Of a stretch of 64,000 nt of DNA, positions 20,561-30,260 are shown piece after piece (positions within the stretch are counted from its first letter, which is position 1; each line of letters begins with the position of its first letter). The notes under the pieces were generated by a model that was not told the origin of the DNA, made no database searches, and saw only the letters and a program-made list of their open reading frames with translations. Location: contig NZ_BJUY01000002.1 of assembly GCF_007988865.1 (NCBI RefSeq), positions 97,660-161,659 of the forward strand, given 5' to 3'. The translations under genes and the position numbers were made by a program. The DNA is from Alkalibacterium kapii. Its GTDB lineage: Bacteria; Bacillota; Bacilli; Lactobacillales; Carnobacteriaceae_A.

Positions 20561-20615
20561 TATATAAACTCCCTTTAAGTTTGATCGTATAGTTACAATT
20601 TAAAGTATCTAGTAG

Positions 20616-20644
20616 AGTATAGCAAATATTTATCACTATTAAAA
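20616..20644 (-). promoter_or_regulatory. Promoter of the envelope operon
   Basis: Read on the minus strand: extended -10 TGC-TATACT (TATACT is the complement of 20616-20621) with a weak TTTTAA -35 at 20639-20644 and 17-base spacing. Confidence 0.5.
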
Positions 20645-20800
20645 CACACAACTTTGTATGAAAGCATTTAAAAGATAATAATTTTGTATAAAAGCGTCAT
20701 TACAAGTTGCTTTTGTGCTCGGTCAATATAAATCAAGGTAGGTTTTAACCGAAAAATATTGTACAATAACAGAGAGGTCCATTCAGAAAAGGAGTTTATT

Positions 20801-21277
20801 ATGCTAATCTATTACATTATATCGCTTGTTGTTGTTTTAATCGATCAATTGACCAAGTATCTAACACTTGAAAATATTCCTCTGCATGGGACTGTAGAAG
20901 CTATCCCTTCTATTTTATCCTTCACCTATTTCAGGAATACAGGAGCTGCGTGGAGCATCTTGGAAGGACAGATGGTTTTCTTTTATATTGTCACGGTAAT
21001 CGTCATCGGAGTGATCATTTATTATATGCAGACCCAGGGGAAAAACGATAAGGCTTTCGCTTTCGCCCTTAGTCTCATACTAGGGGGAGCGATCGGCAAT
21101 TTTATCGACCGTCTATTCCTTAATTATGTTGTTGATATGATCCGTCTGGAATTCATTGATTTTCCAATCTTTAATGTGGCAGACATGTCATTGTCAGTAG
21201 GCGTAATTTTCATGATTCTTTACTTGTTTTATGATGAGTGGAAAGAACACAAACAAAAGAAAGTTGGAATGAAGTAA
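20801..21277 (+). CDS. lspA: Lipoprotein signal peptidase LspA
   Basis: 158 residues, four membrane helices, cleaves prolipoproteins at the lipobox cysteine. Catalytic aspartates are D112 in VVDMI and D128 in FNVADMS; the conserved FRNTGAAWS and GNFIDRL motifs are present. Start set at ATG 20801, preceded by AAAAGGAG; an in-frame upstream TTG at 20759 lacks a ribosome site. A TACAAT at 20762-20767 may be its -10. It begins the lspA-rluD-pyrR run common in Firmicutes. Confidence 0.95.
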   Translation: MLIYYIISLVVVLIDQLTKYLTLENIPLHGTVEAIPSILSFTYFRNTGAAWSILEGQMVFFYIVTVIVIGVIIYYMQTQGKNDKAFAFALSLILGGAIGNFIDRLFLNYVVDMIRLEFIDFPIFNVADMSLSVGVIFMILYLFYDEWKEHKQKKVGMK

Positions 21278-22183
21278 ATGGATAAAACAGAACAGTTTCA
21301 GATAACTGATGAAAAGGGACGACTGGATAAATACTTAAGTAGTGCTTTAAATGAACATTCGCGCAGTCAAGTGCAGAGCTGGATTAAAGAAGGCCTCGTC
21401 ACTGTTAACAATGAAGTGGCTAAAGCTAATTATAAAATTCAACCAGGCGATACCATTCATGCAACAATCAAAGAGGCAGAAGAAATAGATGCCCAGCCGG
21501 AAGATATCGCTATCACAATTGTTTATGAAGATTCAGATGTTGTGGTTATTGACAAACCATCTGGAATGGTTGTTCACCCATCACTGGGTCACCCAAGCGG
21601 GACACTTGTCAATGCGCTGCTTTATCATGTCAAAGATTTGTCTGGGATCAACGGAAAAATCAGACCAGGTATCGTGCACCGTATCGATAAAGATACCTCA
21701 GGCTTATTGATGGTGGCAAAAAATGACTTAGCCCATGAAAAACTGGCGGAACAATTACAGAATAAAACTGCTGGACGTGAATATATCGCTCTTGTTCATG
21801 GCGTTATCGAAAATGACAAAGGAACGATCGATGCACCCATTGGAAGAGATCCCAAAAACCGTAAAAAGTTCACTGTGATCGAAGAAGGAAAACCTTCTGT
21901 GACGCATTTTGAAGTGATTGAACGATTCAGTGAATACACATTGCTGCGCTTGAATTTAGAGACAGGTCGTACGCACCAGATCAGAGTGCATTTGGAATAT
22001 ATTGGCTACCGTATGGCAGGGGATCCACTTTATGGACCACGAAAAACATTGAAAGGGAACGGGCAGTTTCTTCATGCCGCTTCTTTAAGCTTTGACCATC
22101 CTCGTACGGGTGAACACTTAACATTTCAAGCTGACTTACCTGAGGAGTTTCAGGAAACACTCGACTGGGTAAGAAGACGATAA
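21278..22183 (+). CDS. rluD: RluD-family 23S rRNA pseudouridine synthase
   Basis: 301 residues. N-terminal S4 RNA-binding domain (about 15-75), then the pseudouridine synthase core with HRIDKDTSG at 134-142, whose first Asp (D137) is the catalytic position, and ETGRTHQIRVH. Starts immediately after the lspA stop, so the two are probably translationally coupled. The precise uridine target cannot be read from sequence. Confidence 0.93.
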   Translation: MDKTEQFQITDEKGRLDKYLSSALNEHSRSQVQSWIKEGLVTVNNEVAKANYKIQPGDTIHATIKEAEEIDAQPEDIAITIVYEDSDVVVIDKPSGMVVHPSLGHPSGTLVNALLYHVKDLSGINGKIRPGIVHRIDKDTSGLLMVAKNDLAHEKLAEQLQNKTAGREYIALVHGVIENDKGTIDAPIGRDPKNRKKFTVIEEGKPSVTHFEVIERFSEYTLLRLNLETGRTHQIRVHLEYIGYRMAGDPLYGPRKTLKGNGQFLHAASLSFDHPRTGEHLTFQADLPEEFQETLDWVRRR

Positions 22184-22201
22184 ATAACGAGAGGAGAATA
22201 G

Positions 22202-22750
<549 letters not shown>

Positions 22751-22751
22751 A

Positions 22752-22793
22752 AAAGGATGCAAGTGAGAAGTATAAACTCATTTGCATCCTTTC
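22752..22793 (+). terminator. Rho-independent terminator of lspA-rluD-pyrR
   Basis: AAAGGATGCAA-g-TGAG pairs with CTCA-t-TTGCATCCTTT; it faces the convergent rqcH gene. Confidence 0.9.
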
Positions 22794-22859
22794 TGTTTTT
22801 ATGCTTATTCTGTTACCTCATATGCATGGACGTATACTCCAACTCACAGCTTTTATAAT

Positions 22860-24566
22860 TCATGTGGTCGGTTTGAGTTCACGTACTTTTTCATCACTAG
22901 GCGTCACGTAATACGTTGATTGTCCTTCATAAATAACAAAGCCGGGTTTTGCTCCATTCGGTTTTTTTATATGTTTGACTTGAACAACATCTACTGGAAC
23001 GGAAGAAGACAGCCGGTATTTACTATAATATGCTGCTAGTAAACACGCTTCTTCAATCGTTGTTTCTGTCGGATCCATATCTTCAATGATGACATGTGAT
23101 CCCGGGATGTCTTTAGCATGTGCCCACCAGTGTTTTTTATGAGCTCTTTTCAAGGTCAGCTCATCATTTTGTGTATTGTTTTTACCTACTAGAATGCGTG
23201 TACCGTCAGATGAAACGAATACTTCCGGTTTAGATTTTTTATTCTTTTTATTTCGATCTTTTTTACTTTTTTTCTTTTTCAAGTAATTCTCGGATCGCAG
23301 TTCTTCCCGAATGTCTTCAACATCCGACGTGCTGGCGATAGATAACTGCGTCAGGACTGAATCAAAGTAATTCAACTCATGACGTGTACTTTTCAGCTGC
23401 TTAGTTAAATGACTTTTTGCATTTTTAAGTTTCTGATAACGTGAGAAATAGTACTGGGCGTTTTCAGCTGGTGATTTTTTTGGATCCAGTTCGATCGTTA
23501 AAGGTGCTTCTTCCTCGTAGAAATTGGGAAGCGTGACCGACGTATCACCTTGTTCGACTTCGTGAAGGTAGGCCGTCAAGACTTCTCCTTTAACTTTATA
23601 GTCGTCTGCTTTTTCTGTTTGGGCCAGTTCTTTTTTTAATTTCTGAATTTTCTTTTTATTTTTCTGGTACAGATTCTTAACTAAATGGCTTAAATCATTA
23701 GACTGCTGGTGGACACGGTCTCTTTCAGCTTTATTTTGATAGTAACGATCCATCAATTGGCTTAAAGATTCAAACGTCAGTCTTTCACCGTCTAAAGACT
23801 GATAAGGAACAGGAGAAAAGAATTCCTTCTGATTCTGCTTTGTTAATGTAGGTTCCAAGTCTTTTGTCTTAAAAGGAGCCATAAAATGCTGAAAAATAAC
23901 TTTTGGTGCATCGTCAGTGTTGTTATTCAACCGGTAAGCCAGTTCTTCCGCAGAGTCTTTACCAAACCCCTGGAAAGTCTGCTGGATCCATTTAACTTTT
24001 TCTTTGAAAACAAGATCCACTACAGGAAAAGATCCCTCATAATCGAATGGATTTTTTTTGTCTTGACTGGGTGCTTCCACATAATCGAAACCCGGAAGCA
24101 AGGTTCGATATGAATTCTGACTTGCAGGAACATGACGGATCGTATCGATCAGTTTATTATTTTCTGTGTTCACAAGCAAAACATTACTGTGTCGTCCCAT
24201 GATTTCAATGATGAGAGAAAGGTATTCGGTATCTCCCAGCTCATTACGTTTATTAAAGGTGAATGTCAGGACACGATCGTTTTCTGTCTGCTCGATCGAC
24301 TCGATGATTGCACCATCCAAATACTTACGGAGCACCATACAATAGTTGGGAGGCTGTGCGGGATTATCATAAGGGATCTCAGTCAGCTGAACCCGCGCGT
24401 ATTGGGGGTGGGCAGATAATAACAGTGACTTGTTTTTACGGTTGGCTCTTATTTTTAAAATCACTTCATTGTCATATGGCTGGTGGATTTTTGAAATGCG
24501 TCCACCAATCAGTTCATCGGCTAATTCATCTCTTAAACCGTGAACAAAAAGGCCGTCAAAAGACAT
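22860..24566 (-). CDS. rqcH: Ribosome quality-control protein RqcH (NFACT/Rqc2 family)
   Basis: 568 residues. NFACT-N domain with the D97-R98 pair in TENDRVL at the position needed for alanine-tail synthesis, HhH and coiled-coil middle (about 270-410), a basic Lys-rich stretch near 425-445, and the C-terminal NFACT-R domain (LTLKRAHKKHWWAHAKDIPGSH, split family signature). It recruits tRNA-Ala to stalled 50S subunits to add degradation tails. Older annotations call this a fibronectin-binding protein. Single-gene unit, convergent with pyrR. Confidence 0.92.
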   Translation of the reverse strand: MSFDGLFVHGLRDELADELIGGRISKIHQPYDNEVILKIRANRKNKSLLLSAHPQYARVQLTEIPYDNPAQPPNYCMVLRKYLDGAIIESIEQTENDRVLTFTFNKRNELGDTEYLSLIIEIMGRHSNVLLVNTENNKLIDTIRHVPASQNSYRTLLPGFDYVEAPSQDKKNPFDYEGSFPVVDLVFKEKVKWIQQTFQGFGKDSAEELAYRLNNNTDDAPKVIFQHFMAPFKTKDLEPTLTKQNQKEFFSPVPYQSLDGERLTFESLSQLMDRYYQNKAERDRVHQQSNDLSHLVKNLYQKNKKKIQKLKKELAQTEKADDYKVKGEVLTAYLHEVEQGDTSVTLPNFYEEEAPLTIELDPKKSPAENAQYYFSRYQKLKNAKSHLTKQLKSTRHELNYFDSVLTQLSIASTSDVEDIREELRSENYLKKKKSKKDRNKKNKKSKPEVFVSSDGTRILVGKNNTQNDELTLKRAHKKHWWAHAKDIPGSHVIIEDMDPTETTIEEACLLAAYYSKYRLSSSVPVDVVQVKHIKKPNGAKPGFVIYEGQSTYYVTPSDEKVRELKPTT

Positions 24567-24644
24567 TTCGTATCACTCCTATCTATAAAAACTCTATATC
24601 AGTATAGCATTAAATGAATACCCGTTCCAACTCTCAACTTCTTA

Positions 24645-24673
24645 TTGCCGAAGGATCGGCAGCATGCTATAGT
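24645..24673 (+). promoter_or_regulatory. Promoter with embedded inverted repeat upstream of marR-like gene
   Basis: TTGCCG -35 (24645-24650), 17-base spacer, extended -10 TGC-TATAGT (TATAGT 24668-24673). The spacer contains a perfect inverted repeat TGCCGA-AGGA-TCGGCA (24646-24651 and 24656-24661), well placed as an operator, plausibly for autoregulation. Confidence 0.65.
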
Positions 24674-24711
24674 TGACGTATACAAATAGACAGAGAAGAA
24701 AGAGGGGTATC

Positions 24712-25146
24712 ATGGAAAATGTAAAGAATGCGATACAACTGCTGGACAAAGTAACTGAATTAAATCAACATTATAAATACCTGACCGATCATTTAATGCA
24801 CGAATTGGGTTTATCTCACTCGACAATCAATCTTATAGAGTTCATTGGAGAAGAAGAGATGACTCTAAAGGAAATCACAAAGAAAAGTCGGTTGGATAAA
24901 TCAACCGTCAGCCGCCAGATGAATGCACTGGTTCGCAAAGAATTAGTGACGAAAACAACGGGTACCGACAAACGGTTTGTCTACTTCAAGTTGAATGATC
25001 AAGCTAATAAGGTATACAGCAACTATCAGCTGAAATTGGAAGAAAAATTTAAAAGTATCGTTTCCGGCTGGACAGAAGAAGAGGCGCATATGCTGACAGT
25101 GCTACTTGGCCGATTGAACCGCAGCATGAATAATCGTATGAATTGA
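24712..25146 (+). CDS. MarR-family transcriptional regulator
   Basis: 144 residues, winged helix-turn-helix of the MarR type: recognition region KKSRLDKSTVSRQMNALVRK near 60-80, and wing TGTDKRFVYFKL. Start at ATG 24712 after AGAGGGG. Ligand unknown. The downstream gene for an ECF S component starts 36 bases later on the same strand and may be its target. Confidence 0.88.
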   Translation: MENVKNAIQLLDKVTELNQHYKYLTDHLMHELGLSHSTINLIEFIGEEEMTLKEITKKSRLDKSTVSRQMNALVRKELVTKTTGTDKRFVYFKLNDQANKVYSNYQLKLEEKFKSIVSGWTEEEAHMLTVLLGRLNRSMNNRMN

Positions 25147-25182
25147 TTTATTTATAATAGAGCTTCAAAAAGGAGTAACGTT

Positions 25183-25785
25183 ATGTCATTGAACCGAAAA
25201 AAATCAAAATCACGCCGAATAGCCTTGCTGGGTATCTTAACGGCGATTATACTGATACAGAATTTTGTGCCATTTTTAGGCAACATCCCCATACCACCGC
25301 TTAATCCAACGATCATTCACATAACCGTGATCGTTGCGACTTTGACAATGAGCACGACCGACGGAATGATCATCGGAGGGATATGGGGCATAACGCGTAT
25401 GATACGTGCCTATACAATGCCGGCAACCCCTCTGGATTTAATGCTTTGGACGAACCCGATGATAGCCCTGCTTCCTCGTATACTGATCGGTCTTTTCACC
25501 GGCTGGGGTTACGCTTTCTTCAAGCGTGTCTTTTCTAACCGAGACAAGTTGACACTAGTAGGCGCTTCAGTTGTCGGATCGTTCATGAATACAATTTTTG
25601 TTCTTTTATTCATTTATCTTTTTTACGGTGAACCATACGCCCAGGCAATAGATGTCGACATCAGCAATCTGGCGGGGGCACTTGCAGTTATAGTAGGAAC
25701 CAACGGTGTGGCAGAGGCCATTGCAGCAGGCATCATTGCTCCTCTTGTTACTATACCGCTGAGAAAAATCACATCTCAAAAATAA
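25183..25785 (+). CDS. ECF transporter S component, possibly pantothenate type
   Basis: 200 residues, about six membrane helices. The first helix carries the ECF S-unit pattern (RRIALLGILTAIILIQNF), and LLPRILIGLFTG resembles PanT-like members. It binds a vitamin-type substrate and docks on the shared ECF energising module. Pantothenate is a guess from similarity of general pattern; folate or another vitamin is possible. Shine-Dalgarno AAAAGGAG. Possibly in an operon with the MarR regulator. Confidence 0.7.
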   Translation: MSLNRKKSKSRRIALLGILTAIILIQNFVPFLGNIPIPPLNPTIIHITVIVATLTMSTTDGMIIGGIWGITRMIRAYTMPATPLDLMLWTNPMIALLPRILIGLFTGWGYAFFKRVFSNRDKLTLVGASVVGSFMNTIFVLLFIYLFYGEPYAQAIDVDISNLAGALAVIVGTNGVAEAIAAGIIAPLVTIPLRKITSQK

Positions 25786-25919
25786 TCCACCAGAACAATC
25801 TGATAGTAACACTGGCGCAAAGAATGTCGCCACATTGTTATCTTAAATACTCACTAAATAAGTTATAGTATGATACACTTCTAAAAGAGTTGATATAGGC
25901 AGGAGGAAAGGAAGTTATC

Positions 25920-26636
25920 ATGAAAAGATCACGCTTAGACAATAACAAACAAAACAATAATAAAAATAATGTTAAAACAGAAAAGATATATTACATCGTT
26001 ATAGCTGTATTACTGGTCATTTTAGGGGGGCTAGTTGTATTTATCTTTGCAAGCCAGAGCAATAGTGATGTGACTGAGGATCAAAATGCGACACCTGAGC
26101 CCGAAGTTATAACTGAAGCAGAGCAAGGCAGCGGTGACGAACCGGATACTGAAAATGATCCCGACCAAGAGGCGACTAATGATTCTGAAGAGTCCGTTGC
26201 AAACGAAAAAGAATCCGTACAAAACTCTGAGGAAACGTCCGAAGAAGAGAATAATGAACAGAATGAATCGGCAGAAGAAAGCGACACAGGTGACTCTTCT
26301 CAAGACTCTAATGATACAGAAAATGCAGATGAACAAGAGATGTCTGACTCAGAGATCGATGAAAATGCACCACTCAACGAAAGTTATACGATCGACTTTG
26401 GAAATGGTTCCGGAGACCGTAACGCTATCGCTCAGAATGCCAGCGCCGTAAGTGGGATCGATCAGGGGAGCATGATTACCTGGTGGGTTGGAAACAATGG
26501 TCCCGGCCGGGCATTCACAGTGGTTTCAGACAGTAACCAAACGACTGTCTACCGTGTATACTTGCAACGTGGCGAAGGAAAGTGGCACGTTACCGCTGCT
26601 GAGGAACTGGACGGCATCCCTTCAGAATACCGATAA
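25920..26636 (+). CDS. YrrS-like DUF1510 membrane-anchored protein
   Basis: 238 residues. A short basic N-terminus, one membrane helix (about 23-45), then an acidic Glu/Asp/Ser/Asn-rich linker of about 100 residues. The C-terminal globular domain has the YrrS signature MITWWVGNNGPGRAFTV and VYRVYLQRGEGKWHV. It is single-pass with the C-terminus outside. In Bacillus yrrS neighbours a penicillin-binding protein, suggesting an envelope role; no PBP gene is adjacent here. Confidence 0.8.
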   Translation: MKRSRLDNNKQNNNKNNVKTEKIYYIVIAVLLVILGGLVVFIFASQSNSDVTEDQNATPEPEVITEAEQGSGDEPDTENDPDQEATNDSEESVANEKESVQNSEETSEEENNEQNESAEESDTGDSSQDSNDTENADEQEMSDSEIDENAPLNESYTIDFGNGSGDRNAIAQNASAVSGIDQGSMITWWVGNNGPGRAFTVVSDSNQTTVYRVYLQRGEGKWHVTAAEELDGIPSEYR

Positions 26637-26657
26637 ACCTTAACTTGATATTACCTG

Positions 26658-26706
26658 AGCTTCTAAAGAAACCAGTTATACTGGAGCTTTCTTTAGAAGT
26701 TTTTTA
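26658..26706 (+). terminator. Rho-independent terminator of yrrS-like gene
   Basis: CTTCTAAAGAAA pairs with TTTCTTTAGAAG, ending in a T run; an inner CCAG/CTGG extends the structure. Confidence 0.88.
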
Positions 26707-26709
26707 CTG

Positions 26710-26753
26710 AAAGGAACAAAATGAGCTCGCTCATTTTGTTATCCTTTTTTTTG
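26710..26753 (+). terminator. Second hairpin with T tail
   Basis: AACAAAATGAG-ctcg-CTCATTTTGTT flanked by AAAGGA and TCCTTTTTTTT. Directly follows the first terminator; it may be a back-up terminator or the 3' end of a small RNA. Confidence 0.75.
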
Positions 26754-26835
26754 GTTTAATAACTTAGTTCTCTTAGAAGGCTTTTTTGGCGACCGGCGTT
26801 CGTTCTTTTTGATCAGTGCTGACTTTTTTTATGAT

Positions 26836-26992
26836 CTTCGGCTCATATAAATGACAAGGCTCTCTTGAATCGTCCGAAGTAAGCAAACTTCGGCTCATAA
26901 AAATGACAAGGCTCTCTTGAACCGTCCGAAGTTAATCAATCTTCGGCTCATAAAAATGACAAGGCTCTCTTGAATCGTCCGAAGTAAGCAAA
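26836..26992. repeat. Three-unit tandem array of nested hairpins
   Basis: Units start at 26836, 26888 and 26941 (52-53 base period) and are nearly identical. Each begins CTTCGGCTCATA, contains CAAG-gctct-CTTG, and ends CCGAAG followed by a short AT-rich joint. CTTCGG and CCGAAG can close each unit, while CCGAAGT-n6-ACTTCGG can instead pair across the joint between units 1 and 2, giving two mutually exclusive folds. The region 26754-26835 before it shows no gene. A partial inverted copy lies at 34228-34256. Confidence 0.85.
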
Positions 26993-27022
26993 CTTTGACA
27001 TTATGATTACGATCTCCAACTG

Positions 27023-27060
27023 GAACAAGCCGAACTTTACGCATTTCGGCTTGTTCTTTC
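27023..27060. terminator. Strong hairpin after the repeat array
   Basis: GAACAAGCCGAA (27023-27034) pairs perfectly with TTCGGCTTGTTC (27045-27056), followed by TTTCC. It could terminate an RNA transcribed through the repeat array. Bases 27061-27197 then lead into the GTPase gene. Confidence 0.65.
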
Positions 27061-27197
27061 CCCAAGGCAGATCCTATCTATCAAACTGTCAAAACCCCTG
27101 TTGAAATATCTAAATTACTGAGCGATAGAGACTGTTCTCTTTCGTCAAATCAGTTCTTTCATGGTAAACTGGTATTAAATAATCGAGGAGGGTGACG

Positions 27198-28469
27198 ATG
27201 AAACAGCCAAACAGTAAATACAATATGATCCAGGAGATTTTAGAGAAAACTGAATCGGAAATTGAAAAAATGAGTCCAGTCAACATACTGATTGCAGGAA
27301 AAACGGGTGTTGGTAAAAGTACACTCATTAATAATGTTTTTCGTGAAAAGTTAGCGGATACGGGTATTGGTAAACCGGTCACCAAACATCTTCGTCGTAT
27401 CAGCAAAGAAGGCGTTCCGATCGTTTTATATGACACAAGAGGCCTTGAACTGCATCAGAAAGTGCAAAAACAGGTGATGAAGGAAATCTTTGACCTTGTA
27501 GAAGAAAAGAAACACTCGAAAGAAGCGATCCATGCGGTTTATTATTGTATCCAGGCGAATTCTTCGCGTATTGAAGATGTTGAGATCGAATTGATCAAAA
27601 ATATTTCTGAAATACTCCCAGTCATTCTTGTGCTGACGCAATCGATCGGCAAACCCGCGGATGATTTCAATAGATACTTGGAAGATATGAACTTACCCGT
27701 GGCGGCTGTGCAAAATGTCATGTCTGAGCCTTATGAAATCTCAGATGATTATGTTATCCCACGCTTTGGCTTAAAGCAATTGATTGAAAAAACACTGCAA
27801 CTGATCCCAAAGGAGAGCCGGGAAGCTTTTAATAACGCCCAGCAGGCAGATATTGAACGTAAAGCTAAAGCTGCTAGACGCTGGGCTGCCCGATATGTTG
27901 CAACAACGTTCGGCGTCGGTTTTGCCCCGATTCCTTTTTCAGACGCTTCCGTACTGGTTCCGATGCAGGTCACGTTGCTGGCTCATATAACAGCGATATT
28001 TGGTATCTCCATGGATAAATCAACGATCGTCAGTATCATAGCGGCGGTTGGCGGAACCGGATCAGCAACTATGATAGGGAAAACTGTCGTAGCCAATGCT
28101 TTTAAGTTCATCCCCGGAGTAGGAACAATCGTAGGTGGAATTATCAGCGGGACTACTGCTTCCATAGTTACGAGTGCCTTATCGCTCAGTTATATCGAAG
28201 TCTTGAGCATCATTGCTACCAAAGAAAAAAATGGCGAAAGCATTGACTTGGGACTACTAGAACGCCTGATGCGTAAGCAATTCAAAAAGAATATAAAAAT
28301 GAATCGTAAGGAATTGAAAACAAAAGATATGGAATTCGATGGCGATGAAGCTCTGAGTGACGCACTGAATACGTATACTGATCTGGAGGATGAAACCAGG
28401 CAGTCCGTTTCTTTTCCAAAAAAAGTGACGCGAACTGTTACTAAATTCATAAAAAAACATTTGCCATAA
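27198..28469 (+). CDS. Era/YcjF-like GTPase with membrane-associated C-terminal domain (DUF697-like)
   Basis: 423 residues. G1 GKTGVGKST near 35-43, switch region, G3 DTRG near 77, and a G4-like VLTQS near 145 lacking a canonical NKXD. The second half has Gly/Ala-rich hydrophobic helices (FKFIPGVGTIVGGIISGTTA) like DUF697 proteins, suggesting membrane association. ATG 27198 is chosen over a GTG six bases upstream because AGGAGGGTG ends just before it. Cellular role unknown; flanked by terminators, so probably monocistronic. Confidence 0.8.
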   Translation: MKQPNSKYNMIQEILEKTESEIEKMSPVNILIAGKTGVGKSTLINNVFREKLADTGIGKPVTKHLRRISKEGVPIVLYDTRGLELHQKVQKQVMKEIFDLVEEKKHSKEAIHAVYYCIQANSSRIEDVEIELIKNISEILPVILVLTQSIGKPADDFNRYLEDMNLPVAAVQNVMSEPYEISDDYVIPRFGLKQLIEKTLQLIPKESREAFNNAQQADIERKAKAARRWAARYVATTFGVGFAPIPFSDASVLVPMQVTLLAHITAIFGISMDKSTIVSIIAAVGGTGSATMIGKTVVANAFKFIPGVGTIVGGIISGTTASIVTSALSLSYIEVLSIIATKEKNGESIDLGLLERLMRKQFKKNIKMNRKELKTKDMEFDGDEALSDALNTYTDLEDETRQSVSFPKKVTRTVTKFIKKHLP

Positions 28470-28501
28470 AAATCAACTAAAATTTACTACTGACTTTAAA
28501 T

Positions 28502-28546
28502 AAACAGAAAGACGTGAGGGCGGTTTCTTACATCTTTCTGTTTTTG
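28502..28546 (+). terminator. Rho-independent terminator of the GTPase gene
   Basis: AAACAGAAAGA-c-GT pairs with AC-a-TCTTTCTGTTT, followed by TT. Confidence 0.87.
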
Positions 28547-28636
28547 TTACGGCTGATCCAAATCAGATCCCTACATATTTCCTGGCTGTTTTCTGTTATA
28601 ATGCAAAAGAATCCATAACTTTAGGAGTGAACTGAA

Positions 28637-29584
28637 ATGAAAAAAAACCGTCATAATCAATCTAGAAAAAGAACGAATAAGCGTCGTAAAAGCACAACGC
28701 AACCCAATAAACGCGGCGTCACTAATTATAACGTCGAAGAAAAAACAACACTGTTGCCCTTCTTACTTTCTGTCATTACCAATAAAAGCCGTAATTCTGT
28801 GAAATCCATCCTGACTCGCGGACAAGTAACCGTTGATGGAGAGGAAACCACCAAACATAATCATCCTCTTGAACCAGGTCAAACAGTTGGGGTGCTAAGT
28901 AATAAGGAATCTAAAAAACGTTCCGAATTAGCTGGACTGACTATTTTGCATGAAGATCGTGATATCATCGTCATAAACAAAGAAGCCGGACTTTTATCTG
29001 TTGCTGCAGATGATCCCACTGAACCGACAGCGTATAACCAGCTCAGTGACTATGTGAAAAAAGAAAATCCGGATAATAAAATCTTTGTCGTTCATCGCTT
29101 GGACAGAGATACATCTGGGGTCATGCTCTATGCAAAGTCGGAAGACATTCAGCAAGCCTTGCAAAAAGATTGGAAAAACACTGTAAAAGAACGCATTTAT
29201 ACGGCTTTAGCTGAGGGCAGTGTGTCACAGGACCAGGGCAGCTTATCTTCTTGGTTGAAAGAAAGTAAAGGCATCAGAATGTATTCTAACCAGGAAGATA
29301 ACGGAGGAAAACATGCGGTGACACATTACCGTAAAGTTTTAGGTAATGAGAATTATTCACTTTTAGAAATGGAACTTGAAACAGGGCGCAAGCATCAAAT
29401 AAGGGCTCATCTTAAAGATATAGGTCATCCGATCGCCGGCGATAAGCTGTATGGAGCTGAAACTAACCCGATCAAGCGGCTGGGTCTCCATGCAACGACG
29501 CTGGTTCTGGTTCATCCAGGTACCAATAAACTCGTACGTTATACCTCTGAAGTACCCGGTTCATTTTTAAAACGAGTGAAGTAA
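28637..29584 (+). CDS. RluA-family pseudouridine synthase with basic N-terminal tail
   Basis: 315 residues. A Lys/Arg/Asn-rich N-terminal extension of about 30 residues precedes an S4-like RNA-binding domain (about 35-95) and the catalytic core with HRLDRDTSG (153-161; D156 catalytic) and ETGRKHQIRAH. A second paralogue beside rluD. The rRNA target cannot be deduced. It lies upstream of the Mrp operon on the same strand with a 112-base gap and no clear terminator. Confidence 0.9.
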   Translation: MKKNRHNQSRKRTNKRRKSTTQPNKRGVTNYNVEEKTTLLPFLLSVITNKSRNSVKSILTRGQVTVDGEETTKHNHPLEPGQTVGVLSNKESKKRSELAGLTILHEDRDIIVINKEAGLLSVAADDPTEPTAYNQLSDYVKKENPDNKIFVVHRLDRDTSGVMLYAKSEDIQQALQKDWKNTVKERIYTALAEGSVSQDQGSLSSWLKESKGIRMYSNQEDNGGKHAVTHYRKVLGNENYSLLEMELETGRKHQIRAHLKDIGHPIAGDKLYGAETNPIKRLGLHATTLVLVHPGTNKLVRYTSEVPGSFLKRVK

Positions 29585-29696
29585 TGACCAGTTAAAATCA
29601 TGCTGCTTAACTATCCGTAAAAAAGATAAACTGATTCAATAGTTGTCTTTAAGAAATCATTCCAGTGAGTCTAGACCTATAGAGAGGCGTGAGAGT

Positions 29697-30227
29697 GTGG
29701 CAACTTATATCCGTTCCATTGGACAGGGTTTAAAAAATAACATAGGCATCATTCTTTTGTTAGTCTTTATCTGGGTTTTGCTGGTTGAACAGTTTTCTCT
29801 AAGGGCTTTTCTAACTGGGTTATTTGTTTCTATAACAGTTGTGTTTTTCACAAATCGCTTCTTGCTTGAAGAAAACTATCAAAGAAAATACATCATAGGA
29901 CTGATAACTTTTCTTGAATATGGCTTGCGACTGTTTAAAGGGATATGGGTCTCCGGTTTCAGTGTGATCCCACACATTTTATCAGGAAAAGCTGACGTAC
30001 AAATCATAACCTGTGAAACAAAACTGACAGATGAGTTGCTGGTCAATATTTTGGCAAATTCCATCACGTTGACCCCCGGCACGGTTACCGTTGATAAAAA
30101 AGGCAGTCGACTTCAAGTTCTCGCATTGAATCCACCCGCTGAAGATGAAAACGCGAGAGATGTGATCCCTTATAAATTGGAGAAGGTTCTTTTACGCTAT
30201 GAAAAAAGCGCCAATAGAAAAGCATAA
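29697..30227 (+). CDS. mnhE: Mrp-type Na+/H+ antiporter subunit E
   Basis: 176 residues from GTG 29697, which is preceded by AGAGAGG at suitable distance; an in-frame TTG at 29643 lacks a ribosome site. Two to three N-terminal helices, then a cytosolic domain with the subunit E signature NSITLTPGTVTVD. First gene of a seven-gene operon E-F-G-DUF4040-B-C-D. Part of a multi-subunit membrane complex exchanging cytosolic Na+ (or other cations) for protons. Confidence 0.88.
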   Translation: MATYIRSIGQGLKNNIGIILLLVFIWVLLVEQFSLRAFLTGLFVSITVVFFTNRFLLEENYQRKYIIGLITFLEYGLRLFKGIWVSGFSVIPHILSGKADVQIITCETKLTDELLVNILANSITLTPGTVTVDKKGSRLQVLALNPPAEDENARDVIPYKLEKVLLRYEKSANRKA

Positions 30228-30260
30228 AGTCAAGGCTATGAAAAAACAGGAGGAAAACAA

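Noticed and set aside
26836..26992. Repeat array as a CRISPR
   Set aside because: The intervals between palindromes are themselves nearly identical, there are only three units, and no cas gene is in the window.
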